64,000 nucleotides of DNA from Pseudocitrobacter vendiensis (GCF_943590815.1 NZ_CALSBS010000021.1:26998-90997); one strand, 5' to 3'; counted from the stretch's first letter, positions 48,674 to 58,291 are shown. Notes: generated by a model from the letters alone, not told the origin. Numbers and translations are program-made.

Positions 48674-51643
48674 ATGGAATTCTTCTACGTGGTTAAAGCC
48701 ACTCAGAAATCCGGCAAGCCAGATGCAGTCGTTTGGTTCACTGCAAAAACAGAAGCTCGCGCCAATCTCCAGCTCGATGTTGAACTGGAAGAAGCGAATA
48801 TCGAGACCGGACGCGGTAAAGATTATCAGAAGCCGATCCGCACTGATTTTCCCGTATTTAATGACCTCCCGGAAGAAAGCACCGTTGATTTGACCTGGTG
48901 CGAACGCTATGAGCTGGCGGAAGACATGCGCACCTGGCAACTGAAGCCAGGCAGCAAGCCTGATGATGCCTTTCACGGTGAAAGCACACCAGCGGCTGCC
49001 GCCGATGCCACCACGCCTACCGATGCGAACGCAGTAACCACCACGCAAGAAACAGAGAAGGAAGCTGTTGATCTGTTCGCCTATGGCAAATTTCCATACG
49101 AGAAAAAAGTACTCGGCACCTGGTTGTACGGGCTTTTCGATTCGCTAACTACTGAGCAGTTGCAGGAGATTACGCGTGTAGAGATGGATATGGATGAAAC
49201 ATACGCCCAGAACGTATTGCTGGCCGCGCGTGATTTCAAAACTCGCCCTATTGAGCACGTGTTCCCGGAAACACTGGCCGACCTGTTTACTGCCACAAAA
49301 TCTATCTGGCCGGTGAACGGTAAAGCTCCGATGCTCAATGACCTGATCACCTTCTTTGCAGAGTGGGTCAATACACATCAGAGCGATCGCGTTTCCCGCG
49401 ACGATGTAACGGCGAAGTGGTTCGCGAAACATCGCAAGGCTCCTGCGGTTGAAACAAAGTCCGCGCCGGAACCGGTTCAGACGAAAGAACGTTACAAACG
49501 CGCCGTCCCGCAATCCACGGCAGGCCTTCGCAATGAGATCGCCATTGCTCAACTATACCCCAATGCCGAACCGGGCAAAATCAGCCGCCCGCAGCTCACA
49601 GGGGCAAAAGACCTACAGGAACGCGAAGAGGCCGTGTTCATTACTGCCACCAAAACCCTTATGGGTATCAGCGACATTCTCGAATACGACACTCAAACGG
49701 TGTTTGGTGTTACTCGCGTTATAAAGTGGAACGGTGAGAATTCTGTCAAAGAGCTGCGCCAACAGGCGCGCAGCTGGCTGGCAGAGAATGGCATCTATGA
49801 AACAGGTGAGCCTTCGAATGGTTACGCCGAATGGGCTACTGAGTCTCGCGAGCAGTCAGAAAAGAAAGATTCAGTACCAGCCACGCAGCCTGAAAACCAG
49901 CTGGAAGTTAAGAACCATGGCGACGGTATCTTCTCTGTGGAAGAGCTGATGGCGAATTCAAAACTCTATGGCAACAAAAGCGAGACCACCAGCAATGGCC
50001 AGATGGAAACGACTGAGCAACACCAAGCCGAAAATAGCGCTGCGTTACCAGCAGGCGAAGGTACTGTGGAAGATGATTCGCAGGCAGATACCGTAACGGA
50101 AACAGTATGTACCGGATGTGGCGCTATTGGTGGCGGGCATTGCCCGGACTGTGGCGCTGTGACGGGTGATGCGACATATGCAGCGATGGAATCAGGTTTG
50201 AATGAAGAATTAGACACGCAGGAGCATGACAGCAACAAACAGGAAACTCCGGCAGCTGCGGCGCCAAGTCATCCGGACAACACAGCACAGGATTTGGTTC
50301 CGATGGAAACAGCCAGCACGCCGGAAGACCTGCAGGCCGAACCAGCCATTGAGTACCCGGCATTCTTCGAACCTGGCCGTTATGAAGGTTTACCAAACGA
50401 GGTATATCACGCAGCCAACGGTATCAGCAGCACCCAGGTTAAAGATGCTCGCGTGAGCCTGATGTACTTCAATGCGCGCCATGTTGAGAAGACCATCACG
50501 AAGGAACGCTCTCCGGTTCTGGATATGGGGAACCTGGTACATGCACTGGCGCTGCAACCTGAGCAACTGGATGCTGAATTCAGCGTTGAGCCAGAAATCC
50601 CGGAAGGCGCATTCACGACAACCGCAACGATCCGGGCGTTTATCGATGAATACAACGCCAGCCTGCCGGCGCAGCTGTCTGCCGACGACATCAAAGCATT
50701 GCTTGAAGAGTACAACGCCACCCTGCCGCCACAGGTGCCGCTGGGTACTTCTCTGGAAGAGACCGGCCAAAGCTACATGGCTCTGCCTGCTGAGTTCCAG
50801 CGTATTGAAGAAGGCCAGAAGCAGACCGCAACGGCAATGAAAGCTTGTATCAAAGAGTACAACGCCACCCTGCCCGCTCAAGTGAAAACCAGCGGAAGCC
50901 GTGACGCCTTACTCGAACAGCTGGCGGTGATTAACCCTGACCAAGTAGCACAAGAAGCGCAGAAACCGCAGCCGCTGAAAGTATCTGGCACAAAGGCAGA
51001 TCTGATTCAGGCCGTGAAGGCAGTAAACCAGGACGCGGTGTTTGCCGACGAACTGATCGATGCATGGCGCGATAATCCCGAAGGAAAAGTACTGGTCACC
51101 CGCCAGCAGCTAAGTACCGCGCTAAACATCCAGAAAGCTCTGCTCCAGCACCCGACCGCCGGCAAGCTGCTAACGCACCCGAACCGCGCTGTAGAAGTGA
51201 GTTATTTCGGGTTCGACGACGAAACCGGGCTGGAAGTCCGTGTACGTCCGGATCTGGAAATCGACCTGGACGGTGTGCGCATCGGTGCCGACCTGAAAAC
51301 CATCAGCATGTGGAACATCAAACAGGAAGGTCTGCGCGCCAAGTTACACCGCGAAATCATCGACCGCGATTATCACCTGAGCGCGGCCATGTACTGCGAG
51401 ACGGCAGCGCTTGACCAGTTCTTCTGGATTTTTGTCAACAAAGACGAGAACTACCACTGGATCGCCATTATTGAAGCGTCCACTGAACTGCTGGAACTGG
51501 GCATGCTGGAGTATCGAAATGCCATGCGAGCTATCGCAATCGGATTTGATACGGGTGAGTGGCCAGCGCCGATTACAAACGACTACACCGACGAACTGAA
51601 CGATTTCGACATGCGCCGTCTTGAAGCGCTGCGTCTGGCATAA
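48674..51643 (+). CDS. recE: Exodeoxyribonuclease VIII, RecE-like
   Basis: 989 aa, larger than Rac RecE (866). N-terminal part (1-120: MEFFYVVKATQKSGKPDAVV) and a middle region with a four-cysteine zinc ribbon CTGCGAIGGGHCPDCG near residue 480. The C-terminal nuclease starts at FFEPGRYEGLPNEVYHAANG and has the PDDEXK core RVRPDLEIDLDGVRIGADLK. Three copies of EYNA(T/S)LP(A/P)Q (nucleotides ~50,649, 50,708, 50,854) are inserted inside the nuclease domain. It degrades the 5' strand of duplex ends to feed RecT. Followed after 11 bp by recT. Confidence 0.92.
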   Translation: MEFFYVVKATQKSGKPDAVVWFTAKTEARANLQLDVELEEANIETGRGKDYQKPIRTDFPVFNDLPEESTVDLTWCERYELAEDMRTWQLKPGSKPDDAFHGESTPAAAADATTPTDANAVTTTQETEKEAVDLFAYGKFPYEKKVLGTWLYGLFDSLTTEQLQEITRVEMDMDETYAQNVLLAARDFKTRPIEHVFPETLADLFTATKSIWPVNGKAPMLNDLITFFAEWVNTHQSDRVSRDDVTAKWFAKHRKAPAVETKSAPEPVQTKERYKRAVPQSTAGLRNEIAIAQLYPNAEPGKISRPQLTGAKDLQEREEAVFITATKTLMGISDILEYDTQTVFGVTRVIKWNGENSVKELRQQARSWLAENGIYETGEPSNGYAEWATESREQSEKKDSVPATQPENQLEVKNHGDGIFSVEELMANSKLYGNKSETTSNGQMETTEQHQAENSAALPAGEGTVEDDSQADTVTETVCTGCGAIGGGHCPDCGAVTGDATYAAMESGLNEELDTQEHDSNKQETPAAAAPSHPDNTAQDLVPMETASTPEDLQAEPAIEYPAFFEPGRYEGLPNEVYHAANGISSTQVKDARVSLMYFNARHVEKTITKERSPVLDMGNLVHALALQPEQLDAEFSVEPEIPEGAFTTTATIRAFIDEYNASLPAQLSADDIKALLEEYNATLPPQVPLGTSLEETGQSYMALPAEFQRIEEGQKQTATAMKACIKEYNATLPAQVKTSGSRDALLEQLAVINPDQVAQEAQKPQPLKVSGTKADLIQAVKAVNQDAVFADELIDAWRDNPEGKVLVTRQQLSTALNIQKALLQHPTAGKLLTHPNRAVEVSYFGFDDETGLEVRVRPDLEIDLDGVRIGADLKTISMWNIKQEGLRAKLHREIIDRDYHLSAAMYCETAALDQFFWIFVNKDENYHWIAIIEASTELLELGMLEYRNAMRAIAIGFDTGEWPAPITNDYTDELNDFDMRRLEALRLA

Positions 51644-51654
51644 GGGGAAGAATC

Positions 51655-52764
51655 ATGGAAAACACCAATATTGTTACCGCTGAACAGCAGGCACCAAACA
51701 CCATTTCCGCCAGTAACGCAATTTTTAACGTACAAGCGCTGGGTCAGTTAACTGCGTTCGCTAACCTGATGGCCGATTCTCAGGTGACAGTACCGGCACA
51801 TCTTGCCGGAAAACCTGCCGACTGTATGGCGATCGTCATGCAGGCAATGCAATGGGGCATGAACCCCTACGCCGTGGCGCAGAAAACACACCTGGTGAAT
51901 GGAGTTCTTGGCTATGAGGCCCAACTGGTCAACGCTGTTATCGCCAGTTCCAGCGCCATCCACGGGCGCTTTCACTATCGCTATGGTGGCGATTGGGAGC
52001 GCTGCACCAGAACTCAGGAAATTTCGCGGGAAAAACACGGAAAGAATGGAAAATACAACGTAACCGAGCGCGTCCGGGGCTGGACAGATGAAGATGAAAT
52101 TGGCCTTTTTGTTCAGGTTGGCGCCATCCTTCGCGGCGAATCAGAAATCACCTGGGGGGAACCGCTTTACCTGTCCGGTGTTGTGACTCGCAACTCCCCT
52201 CTGTGGGTGTCAAACCCAAAACAACAGATTGCATATCTTGGCGTGAAGTATTGGGCGCGTCTTTATTGTCCGGAAGTGATTCTGGGGGTCTATAGCCCGG
52301 ACGAAGTTGAGCAGCGCACCGAGCGTGAAATTAATCCGGTGCCAGCGCAGAGAATGTCTGTGAAAGAGATCACCAGCGAAGTAGACATCACCGCCAGCGC
52401 GCAGGAGTCAGCTACGAACGTTGACGCTCTGGCCGATGAGATCCGCGAACGCATCGATACGTCCAGCACTGTAGACCAGGCCAAAGCCATCCGTGCAGAT
52501 ATCGAATCACAGAAAGCGCTGCTGGGTACCGCTCTGTTCACCGAACTGAAGAACAAAGCCGTTAAGCGTTACTACCTGGTGGATCACCGCAACAAAGTCG
52601 AGGCTGCGATTAACTCTCTGCCTAATCCCGGCGAACCAGACGCGGCAGAACTGTTTGCGAAGGCCGAATCAGCGCTTACCGCGGCGCGCCGCCACCTGGG
52701 CGACGAACTGTATGACCAGTTCCGTATCACCCTCGACGACATGAAACCGGAATACGTTGGCTAA
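51655..52764 (+). CDS. recT: Single-strand annealing protein RecT
   Basis: 369 aa (Rac RecT 269), MENTNIVTAEQQAPNTISAS; core motifs NPYAVAQKTHLVNGVLGYEA, QLVNAVIASSSAIHGRFHYR, GVKYWARLYCPEVILGVYSP match the RecT family. It anneals complementary single strands made by RecE. The ~100-residue helical C-terminal extension after EREINP is longer than usual. RBS GGGGAAG. Adjacent to recE, as in Rac. Confidence 0.93.
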   Translation: MENTNIVTAEQQAPNTISASNAIFNVQALGQLTAFANLMADSQVTVPAHLAGKPADCMAIVMQAMQWGMNPYAVAQKTHLVNGVLGYEAQLVNAVIASSSAIHGRFHYRYGGDWERCTRTQEISREKHGKNGKYNVTERVRGWTDEDEIGLFVQVGAILRGESEITWGEPLYLSGVVTRNSPLWVSNPKQQIAYLGVKYWARLYCPEVILGVYSPDEVEQRTEREINPVPAQRMSVKEITSEVDITASAQESATNVDALADEIRERIDTSSTVDQAKAIRADIESQKALLGTALFTELKNKAVKRYYLVDHRNKVEAAINSLPNPGEPDAAELFAKAESALTAARRHLGDELYDQFRITLDDMKPEYVG

Positions 52765-52804
52765 CGATGTCGGGAGGGGAAACCCTCCCCTTTAAGGAGA
52801 ACCT

Positions 52805-53047
52805 ATGCGGCTGATTAACCGAGGCAGTAAGCAATCCCCGTTAGCACGTCAGGCATGCGATATCGCGCTTGCGACGCATGCGGAACGTTATGGCGACTAC
52901 GGGCGCAGCAAAATGAAAGAGACATACACGGTTCAGGTGGAAGGCGTAAAGGTCTGGGTCGAAGTTGTGAACCGTCAGAAAAGCTACGTGGCCACAGCCA
53001 TGACAGGCATGCGCCGCCTTCGCGCCCTTCCCGGCCAGGTGTCCTGA
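52805..53047 (+). CDS. DUF4060 family protein
   Basis: 80 aa, MRLINRGSKQSPLARQACDI; then THAERYGDYGRSKMKETYTV, QVEGVKVWVEVVNRQKSYVA. The RGSKQSxLxRxACDIA...ETYTVxVEGxxVWVEVVNRKxSYVATAM pattern is what I remember of DUF4060, found next to xis/int in enterobacterial prophages. Good RBS (AAGGAGA). Function unknown. Confidence 0.75.
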   Translation: MRLINRGSKQSPLARQACDIALATHAERYGDYGRSKMKETYTVQVEGVKVWVEVVNRQKSYVATAMTGMRRLRALPGQVS

Positions 53048-53094
53048 TAACGAATTATCAAAATGGCCCAGCAATGGGCCATCGGAGAATGGCT

Positions 53095-53442
53095 ATGGAT
53101 GAAGTTATTTTTACGAGAGATGAGGCTGCTGCATTTCTGAGAGTAGACAAAGGCACTATATCAGAGTGGATACGCTCCGGCCGCCTGGCTGCAACCAGGG
53201 TAAACCCACATAAAAAACGCAGCCCATTCCTGATTTGCAAAACAGACTGTATTGCAGCCTTAAAGAACCCGATCCACAATCAACCGGTGAATGCGGTTGA
53301 TGTGCATAAGGAGAAAGCATGTCAATCAAACTACGAGGCGACACATGGCACTGTGACTTCGTTGCGCCAAACGGGCAACGAATTAGACGCTCTCTTGAAA
53401 CAGCGGACAAGAGGCAAGCACAAGAGCTTCACGATCGTCTAA
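53095..53442 (+). CDS. xis: Excisionase / HTH protein
   Basis: 115 aa from MDEVIFTRDEAAAFLRVDKG (ATG 53095, GGAG 7 bp upstream; the ATG at 53089 is too close to it). The AlpA/MerR-like helix-turn-helix DEAAAFLRVDKGTISEWIRS is followed by GRLAATRVNPHKKRSPFLIC and a divergent C-terminus. The frame continues 124 bp into int in another phase, as in lambda, where xis and int overlap. It directs excision and represses integration. Confidence 0.78.
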   Translation: MDEVIFTRDEAAAFLRVDKGTISEWIRSGRLAATRVNPHKKRSPFLICKTDCIAALKNPIHNQPVNAVDVHKEKACQSNYEATHGTVTSLRQTGNELDALLKQRTRGKHKSFTIV

Positions 53443-54479
53443 AAGCTGAGGCATGGCGGGTATCTAAATTAGGTGAGTCGCCGAAAAAAACCTTTAACGA
53501 AGCGTGTTTGCGTTGGTTAAGGGAGAAGGACGAGAAGAAAAGTCTGGATGACGACAAAAGCCGAATCGGGTTTTGGCTAATGCATTTTGACGGGGTGATT
53601 CTTTCAGATATCACTATTGAGAAAATAATGGAGGCGGTTGATGGAATGGAAAACCGCCGCCATCGCCTGAACTGGGAGATGACCAGAGACAGGTGTATAC
53701 GTTTGGGAAAGCCCGTACCAGAGTATAAAGCAAAACCAGCGGCGAAGGCGACGCGCAATACTCACCTCGCCTTCATCCGCGCGCTGCTGAATCTGGCCGT
53801 AACATGGAAGTGGCTCGACCGTGCACCGAAGGTTTCCACACCACGGATTAAAAACGGGCGCATACGCTGGCTGACAGAAGAAGAATCAAAGCGGCTATTT
53901 GCCAATATCGCGCCGCATTTCTTTCCTCTGGTCGTCTTTGCAATAACTACCGGCTTACGTCGATCCAATGTTACGGATCTCGAATGGTCACAAGTGGATC
54001 TTGAAAAGCGGATTGCCTGGATGCATCCCGACGAAACTAAGGCAGGAAACGCGATAGGCGTTCCACTTAACGAGACCGCTTTGCAGATACTCAAAGCACA
54101 GCAGGGTAAGCATAAGCGATGGGTATTCGTTCATACCAAAGCTGCGTGGCGAAACGATGGAACGAAAACACCGGCAGTAAGGAAGATGCGCACTGATAGC
54201 AATAAAGCGTGGAAAGGCGCACTCAAGCGCGCAGGGATTACCAACTTCCGATTTCATGACCTTCGACATACCTGGGCGAGCTGGTTGGTTCAATCAGGAG
54301 TTTCTTTGCTGGCATTGAAAGAGATGGGGGGATGGGAAACGCTCGAAATGGTTCAGCGTTACGCGCATCTTTCAGCCGGACATCTAACCGAGCATGCGAG
54401 CAAAATCGATACGATTTTGAACCGGAATGTCACAAACATGGCACAAGAGGAGAATGTGGTTTACTTGAAAGTGAGATAA
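53319..54479 (+). CDS. int: Tyrosine-recombinase integrase
   Basis: 386 aa, MSIKLRGDTWHCDFVAPNGQ. An N-terminal arm-type domain and SAM-like core-binding domain (~55-170) precede the catalytic domain with Arg214 (TGLRRSN), Lys241, His313 and Arg316 (FHDLRHTWASW), Trp339 (GGWE) and nucleophile Tyr348 (VQRYAH). All catalytic residues are present. Its stop is 14 bp from the 3' end of thrW, the normal layout of a prophage integrated in a tRNA gene. Confidence 0.95.
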   Translation: MSIKLRGDTWHCDFVAPNGQRIRRSLETADKRQAQELHDRLKAEAWRVSKLGESPKKTFNEACLRWLREKDEKKSLDDDKSRIGFWLMHFDGVILSDITIEKIMEAVDGMENRRHRLNWEMTRDRCIRLGKPVPEYKAKPAAKATRNTHLAFIRALLNLAVTWKWLDRAPKVSTPRIKNGRIRWLTEEESKRLFANIAPHFFPLVVFAITTGLRRSNVTDLEWSQVDLEKRIAWMHPDETKAGNAIGVPLNETALQILKAQQGKHKRWVFVHTKAAWRNDGTKTPAVRKMRTDSNKAWKGALKRAGITNFRFHDLRHTWASWLVQSGVSLLALKEMGGWETLEMVQRYAHLSAGHLTEHASKIDTILNRNVTNMAQEENVVYLKVR

Positions 54480-54493
54480 CTCATTGAATTAAC

Positions 54494-54569
54494 TGGTGCC
54501 GATAATAGGAGTCGAACCTACGACCTTCGCATTACGAATGCGCTGCTCTACCAACTGAGCTATATCGGC
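54494..54569 (-). tRNA. thrW: tRNA-Thr(CGU), thrW
   Basis: 76 nt on the minus strand with encoded CCA (TGGTGCC... at 54494). Acceptor GCCGATA pairs with TATCGGC-type 3' side, the anticodon is CGT, and the T-arm GTTCGACTCC is intact. The sequence matches E. coli thrW as I remember it. The 3' end faces the prophage, whose attP arm must supply the same 3' sequence. It is the attB/attR-type junction of the prophage. Confidence 0.97.
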
Positions 54570-54613
54570 TTTGGGGCGCGTAACCATAAAGCATTAATCA
54601 ATGATGAAATCGC

Positions 54614-54642
54614 ATTGTAGGACAGTTTTGTAGGAGAGCCAA
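54614..54642 (-). promoter_or_regulatory. thrW promoter
   Basis: TTGGCT (54642-54637), 17 bp, TACAAT (54619-54614), followed by a GCG-containing discriminator, on the minus strand. It lies upstream of the tRNA and shows that the tRNA 5' flank is original or an earlier duplication. Confidence 0.75.
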
Positions 54643-54807
54643 TGTCCTCTACAGAGCACTAAAAAACACATGACGTAAAATAGCCTAAAATGAAAATAAT
54701 TATAAAACAATATGTTATGTTACCGTTTAAAAATAGCCAACCAGAAGCATTGAAAAGCCTAAGTTCACAAAATAATGTCCCGCTTATTCAACTAAGGAGT
54801 GGGAATT

Positions 54808-55722
54808 ATGTCATCAGAAACTAGTTTACGTAGCCAGCTTGAGCTTCCAAATGATCAGCAAATTGATGTCCTTGCTGCGATTCTCGACAATGAGAACGAA
54901 CAGGCGACATCAGCCCGTAGTATATCTACCGAACCTCAAGAAGTTCTTGAGAAACACCCCGGTATTACTCCTTTTAAAGATCTCGTTTCAAAAGCATCAG
55001 AGATCGTTTTGACAAAAAATGGTAATGAGATAGCGCAATGTCTACGCTCTATCCTTGAAAACAAAAATGATTACCTAAACCATCGAGATGAAGCAGTGTC
55101 ATTGTCAATTGCGTTGAATATTTCACAATACATAGCTCCGAGATTTCGTGCGCTTCCTCCATCACCTAAAAGAACGTCTGATGATGAACCAAACCAATTA
55201 AGCATTGACCGCCAAGTCATCGATATGCACTGGACATGGATACAAGGACAAAAAAAAGCAGTAGGTGCAGAAGAGTTTGAGCACCTATTTCAGCGTGAAG
55301 AATTTGACTGGATCTTGGCAGAAAAATTTGCGCGTCTAAATTGGACAACTGACGTAAAAATTAGGGCATTACAGATCAATGTAAACCTTCAATGGGAGTT
55401 AGCACAGTATCAATCTAAAAAACACCGTGATTCATGGCGGAAACTTCAACAAGGAGATGTCCGAGGTGGCAAGTTGCATTCATTGGGGATTGCACAAGTT
55501 ACGGAGAGACTTGAAGTTTCAGTAACAAAACGGAGAAATCTAGCAAAACATATTCCTCATTGGGTTAATGTCTGGCTTGCTTCCCGCATATCCGATAAAT
55601 CATACATGAGTTTAGCGCAGATAATAAGATTTATGACAGGGGAAAGCCACGATGAGAAGAGGCTTAAATCATCATTAAAAGCTGTTTTACAACGTTTAGA
55701 TTCATATGAGAAAAAGATGTGA
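54808..55722 (+). CDS. Unknown protein next to thrW, 304 aa
   Basis: MSSETSLRSQLELPNDQQID from the ATG at 54808 (AAGGAG 9 bp upstream; a GTG at 54799 lacks spacing). Helical, charged, without a signal or membrane segment. Segments: LVSKASEIVLTKNGNEIAQC, IDRQVIDMHWTWIQGQKKAV, EFDWILAEKFARLNWTTDVK, LAKHIPHWVNVWLASRISDK. The C-terminus (YMSLAQIIRFMTGESHDEKR) has an HTH-like look. I do not recognise the family. AT-rich accessory gene in the first position right of the tRNA. Confidence 0.6.
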   Translation: MSSETSLRSQLELPNDQQIDVLAAILDNENEQATSARSISTEPQEVLEKHPGITPFKDLVSKASEIVLTKNGNEIAQCLRSILENKNDYLNHRDEAVSLSIALNISQYIAPRFRALPPSPKRTSDDEPNQLSIDRQVIDMHWTWIQGQKKAVGAEEFEHLFQREEFDWILAEKFARLNWTTDVKIRALQINVNLQWELAQYQSKKHRDSWRKLQQGDVRGGKLHSLGIAQVTERLEVSVTKRRNLAKHIPHWVNVWLASRISDKSYMSLAQIIRFMTGESHDEKRLKSSLKAVLQRLDSYEKKM

Positions 55723-56228
55723 ACTCAAAATTTGAATGAAACGATAGCCTTGAAAAACAATTTACCGGGTTTATGCGCGATTAGTTTACCCAGTATGGGA
55801 GCTATCTCTTTTGCCATAAAACCCGCGTAAATCATAGTTCTTTGTATGACTAGGGTATTGCTTAGCTTTCTAACTTTTGTAACTGATTACCCAATAACAG
55901 GGTCGCGACTTTGTCGCGACGGGCTGCTTACGCAGCCTGAGTTATCATAGAAGAACAACTCTCGGGAAGGGTGAAGATTCGGAGCAAAATAAAACTGACA
56001 AAAACTCACGGAGTGAGTTTATTTTTTGAATCCACCACAAAAATCATAACAGCTTGAATTTAATAATAAAAAACATTAAAAGCGATATGTAACGCCTCTG
56101 TAACGCACCCGTGTTTCATGATTATCTATATACAGCCGAAAGAATCAAAAGTCCTAGGGTGGACAGCATCCATTATGGGGATGCAATGTATAAATCCTAT
56201 TTGCCAAATTTATATCCTTATACTGGCA
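55723..56228. other. Non-coding segment with strong inverted repeats
   Basis: About 500 bp without a supported gene. It contains a perfect palindrome GTCGCGAC-TTT-GTCGCGAC (55902-55920), a nearby CTGC/GCAG hairpin, and a terminator at 56002-56027 (AAACTCAC GGA GTGAGTTT, then six T). The density of hairpins resembles plasmid or integrative-element junctions; no origin could be identified. Confidence 0.5.
56002..56027 (+). terminator. Terminator downstream of the 304-aa gene
   Basis: AAACTCAC / GTGAGTTT stem with a 3-nt loop followed by ATTTTTT. Confidence 0.7.
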
Positions 56229-56693
56229 CTACTTCCTAAGCCTATCCCATTTAACAGCAGACACAATTCCCCAATTGCCCGCAGAATTCGGCCTACGCCA
56301 CTTTGCCGTCTCCATGCTACGGAGATATTCAAGGGCTTCGATAAACGAGCCAAAACGCTTCTGAGCGGCTTTATCTCCTACTGCAAATGAACCATCGCGA
56401 CTACTCGCCAGTTCGGGATTAAAGCACGTCCCATCCGCCGCATAGGGAACCAGTAGTTCTGGGTCGTTTTCTTCGGATGAGTCGAATACTAACAACTGCC
56501 ACGGTTCAACACTGAGAGCGCTAGCCAGCACCTCAATGGCATCGAGAGATGCATTAGAACCGCCACGTTCAATGCGGCTCATATAGCTACGTGCAAACCC
56601 ACACCGATCCGCAAATGCTTCCTGGCTCATTCCGGTGGCAACGCGCAACTCTTTTACCCGCTCGCCAAACTGTATTCTTAGGGATTTTTTCAT
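56229..56693 (-). CDS. Xre family transcription regulator
   Basis: 154 aa from MKKSLRIQFGERVKELRVAT (the longer in-frame start at 56729 is less likely). HTH: TGMSQEAFADRCGFARSYMS, then RIERGGSNASLDAIEVLASA and LSVEPWQLLVF. The C-terminal ~80 residues (GTCFNPELASSRDGSFAVGD, RFGSFIEALEYLRSMETAKW) are an extra domain, repeated in similar accessory-region regulators. It is divergent from the membrane protein gene at 56932, and the ~230-bp gap between them probably holds its operator. Confidence 0.82.
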   Translation of the reverse strand: MKKSLRIQFGERVKELRVATGMSQEAFADRCGFARSYMSRIERGGSNASLDAIEVLASALSVEPWQLLVFDSSEENDPELLVPYAADGTCFNPELASSRDGSFAVGDKAAQKRFGSFIEALEYLRSMETAKWRRPNSAGNWGIVSAVKWDRLRK

Positions 56694-56931
56694 GCACTGA
56701 ATGTGCAATTTTGACCACTGTAAGGCCACGCTCCATATGAGACATTTCGAATCTAACGATCCCTATTGTGAGCACAATCACCCTCACGAGAAGTCTGTAT
56801 CGCTACAATCAAAGATTCAAAATGAATACTATTAGTGACAAATAAAGCCAATATCGTATGATGGCTGTCACAGGTTGGGTGTCTTCAGCGCTCACTATGA
56901 GATGTGATGTTGTTTGGCAAATGAGGAAATC

Positions 56932-57429
56932 ATGGCGGGATCAGATTTTATATTACCTATGATAGCGGGAGCCGTGCTCAGTTGGGCCAGTTACAGCATG
57001 GTCGCGCACGTTACATCAAAACGGCAGATCAGCACTCTACGAGCAATCTCATGGGGTGTTCTGGGAACGCTCTCACTAGTGCTGGGATTAAGTGCATTCG
57101 CAGCTGTTAGCGCTGAACTCCCGGGAGAAAAACAAAATGCCTTGTGCTTGATTAACGAGCCAGAATGCTATGCAAAAGCACATCATAACCCCGTCAAAAA
57201 GTGCAAACAGGTAATGGATGAGAAAGCGACGTTTCGCCATGTGTGGCTAGATAGCGAAGAGCAACCAGTTTTCAGCACCTACCTCTGGCACGACAAGAGC
57301 AAACAAACTATTCAAATATTCGGGCAACAAGCTAAGGCGATTAATAGCCTTGGGATTCAAACACCACTCCAATATTTTTGTGTATTCAACGCCAACACCG
57401 GGGAAGTCATCGCGGCTTCATTTGAGTAA
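56932..57429 (+). CDS. Membrane protein of unknown function
   Basis: 165 aa from MAGSDFILPMIAGAVLSWAS (ATG 56932, AGGA 6 bp upstream). Two membrane helices (~5-25 and 42-62: ISWGVLGTLSLVLGLSAFAA) precede a soluble, probably periplasmic, domain with four cysteines (NALCLINEPECYAKAH, KKCKQVMDEK, LQYFCVFNANTG). No family is recognised. Divergently paired with the Xre regulator. Confidence 0.55.
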   Translation: MAGSDFILPMIAGAVLSWASYSMVAHVTSKRQISTLRAISWGVLGTLSLVLGLSAFAAVSAELPGEKQNALCLINEPECYAKAHHNPVKKCKQVMDEKATFRHVWLDSEEQPVFSTYLWHDKSKQTIQIFGQQAKAINSLGIQTPLQYFCVFNANTGEVIAASFE

Positions 57430-57586
57430 CCACTATAAGCCCCCCGAACTTATAAGTGGGGGCATTCAACCTCGTCGATCTTCTTTGCTGCTCTAACCGG
57501 AAACGGTGTCACAATCTTTCTTTCGTTTTGAATCTCTCACGCTAACCAACCCAAAACTCGGGGTTGCAATGAAAGTTTAGAAGCAT

Positions 57587-58144
57587 TTAAAGCAGCGCGG
57601 CTATAGTCGCTCTGGAAACACCGTATTCACGCGCTAACGCACTGATACTGGTCCCGCTATTCTTTTTCTCTATAATCGCGCTACGGGCTTCTGGTGCGAT
57701 TTTCGATGGTCTGCCCAGCTTCTTTCCTTCAGCTTTTGCTCGTGACAGCCCCGCCTGAGTGCGTTCAATAAGTAGGTCACGCTCCATTTCCGCAACGGCT
57801 GCCAGCATAGACAACAGAAGCTTACCGGCAGCAGAAGTGAGGTCAGTAGTTCCAAGCTGGTGGACGATCACCTTGATATTACGCTCTGCCAGTGCCCTGA
57901 CCGTCTGGAGAACATCAATCGCATCACGTCCCAGACGGTCTAGTTTTGCAACTACCAACGTTTCACCATCGCGAATTTTGCTAAGCATTTCAGAAAACGC
58001 TTTACGTTGCATAGCCGGAACCTTCCCACTGACAATATCGGCAAACCAATAGTCAATTTGCCACTCAGCTTGCTCAAGCTCCAGTCGCTGGTTCTCAGTA
58101 TCCTGCTGCGTTGTTGAAACACGCCCGTAGCCAAAAGTAGCCAT
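57587..58144 (-). CDS. Serine site-specific recombinase (resolvase/invertase family)
   Basis: 185 aa from MATFGYGRVSTTQQDTENQR (GGGGAG 6 bp upstream; upstream in-frame ATG ignored). Catalytic Ser10 in GRVST, VVAKLDRLGRDAIDVLQTVR, MLAAVAEMERDLLIERTQAG, KAEGKKLGRPSKIAP and a C-terminal HTH GTSISALAREYGVSRATIAA. Complete and probably active. It is of the Tn3/Hin size class but no transposon ends are seen near it. Separate from the tail-fibre invertase at the left edge. Confidence 0.9.
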   Translation of the reverse strand: MATFGYGRVSTTQQDTENQRLELEQAEWQIDYWFADIVSGKVPAMQRKAFSEMLSKIRDGETLVVAKLDRLGRDAIDVLQTVRALAERNIKVIVHQLGTTDLTSAAGKLLLSMLAAVAEMERDLLIERTQAGLSRAKAEGKKLGRPSKIAPEARSAIIEKKNSGTSISALAREYGVSRATIAALL

Positions 58145-58291
58145 TGTTATCTCCCCATCTGACCCCTGCCAGAAAACGAGGCCAACATTAGGATGGCCTG
58201 TCAGAAAAGCCAAGGCTATTTTTCCAACAGTGTGAAGGCGTGCGATTGGGAGGTGCCAGAAAACGGTCGATTTCTTACATCATGGTTTCTA

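Noticed and set aside
57587..58144. Serine recombinase considered as the tail-fibre invertase
   Set aside because: It lies 54 kb from the crossover sites and outside the prophage, while a Gin-type gene sits beside site 1. Distant action cannot be excluded but is not needed.
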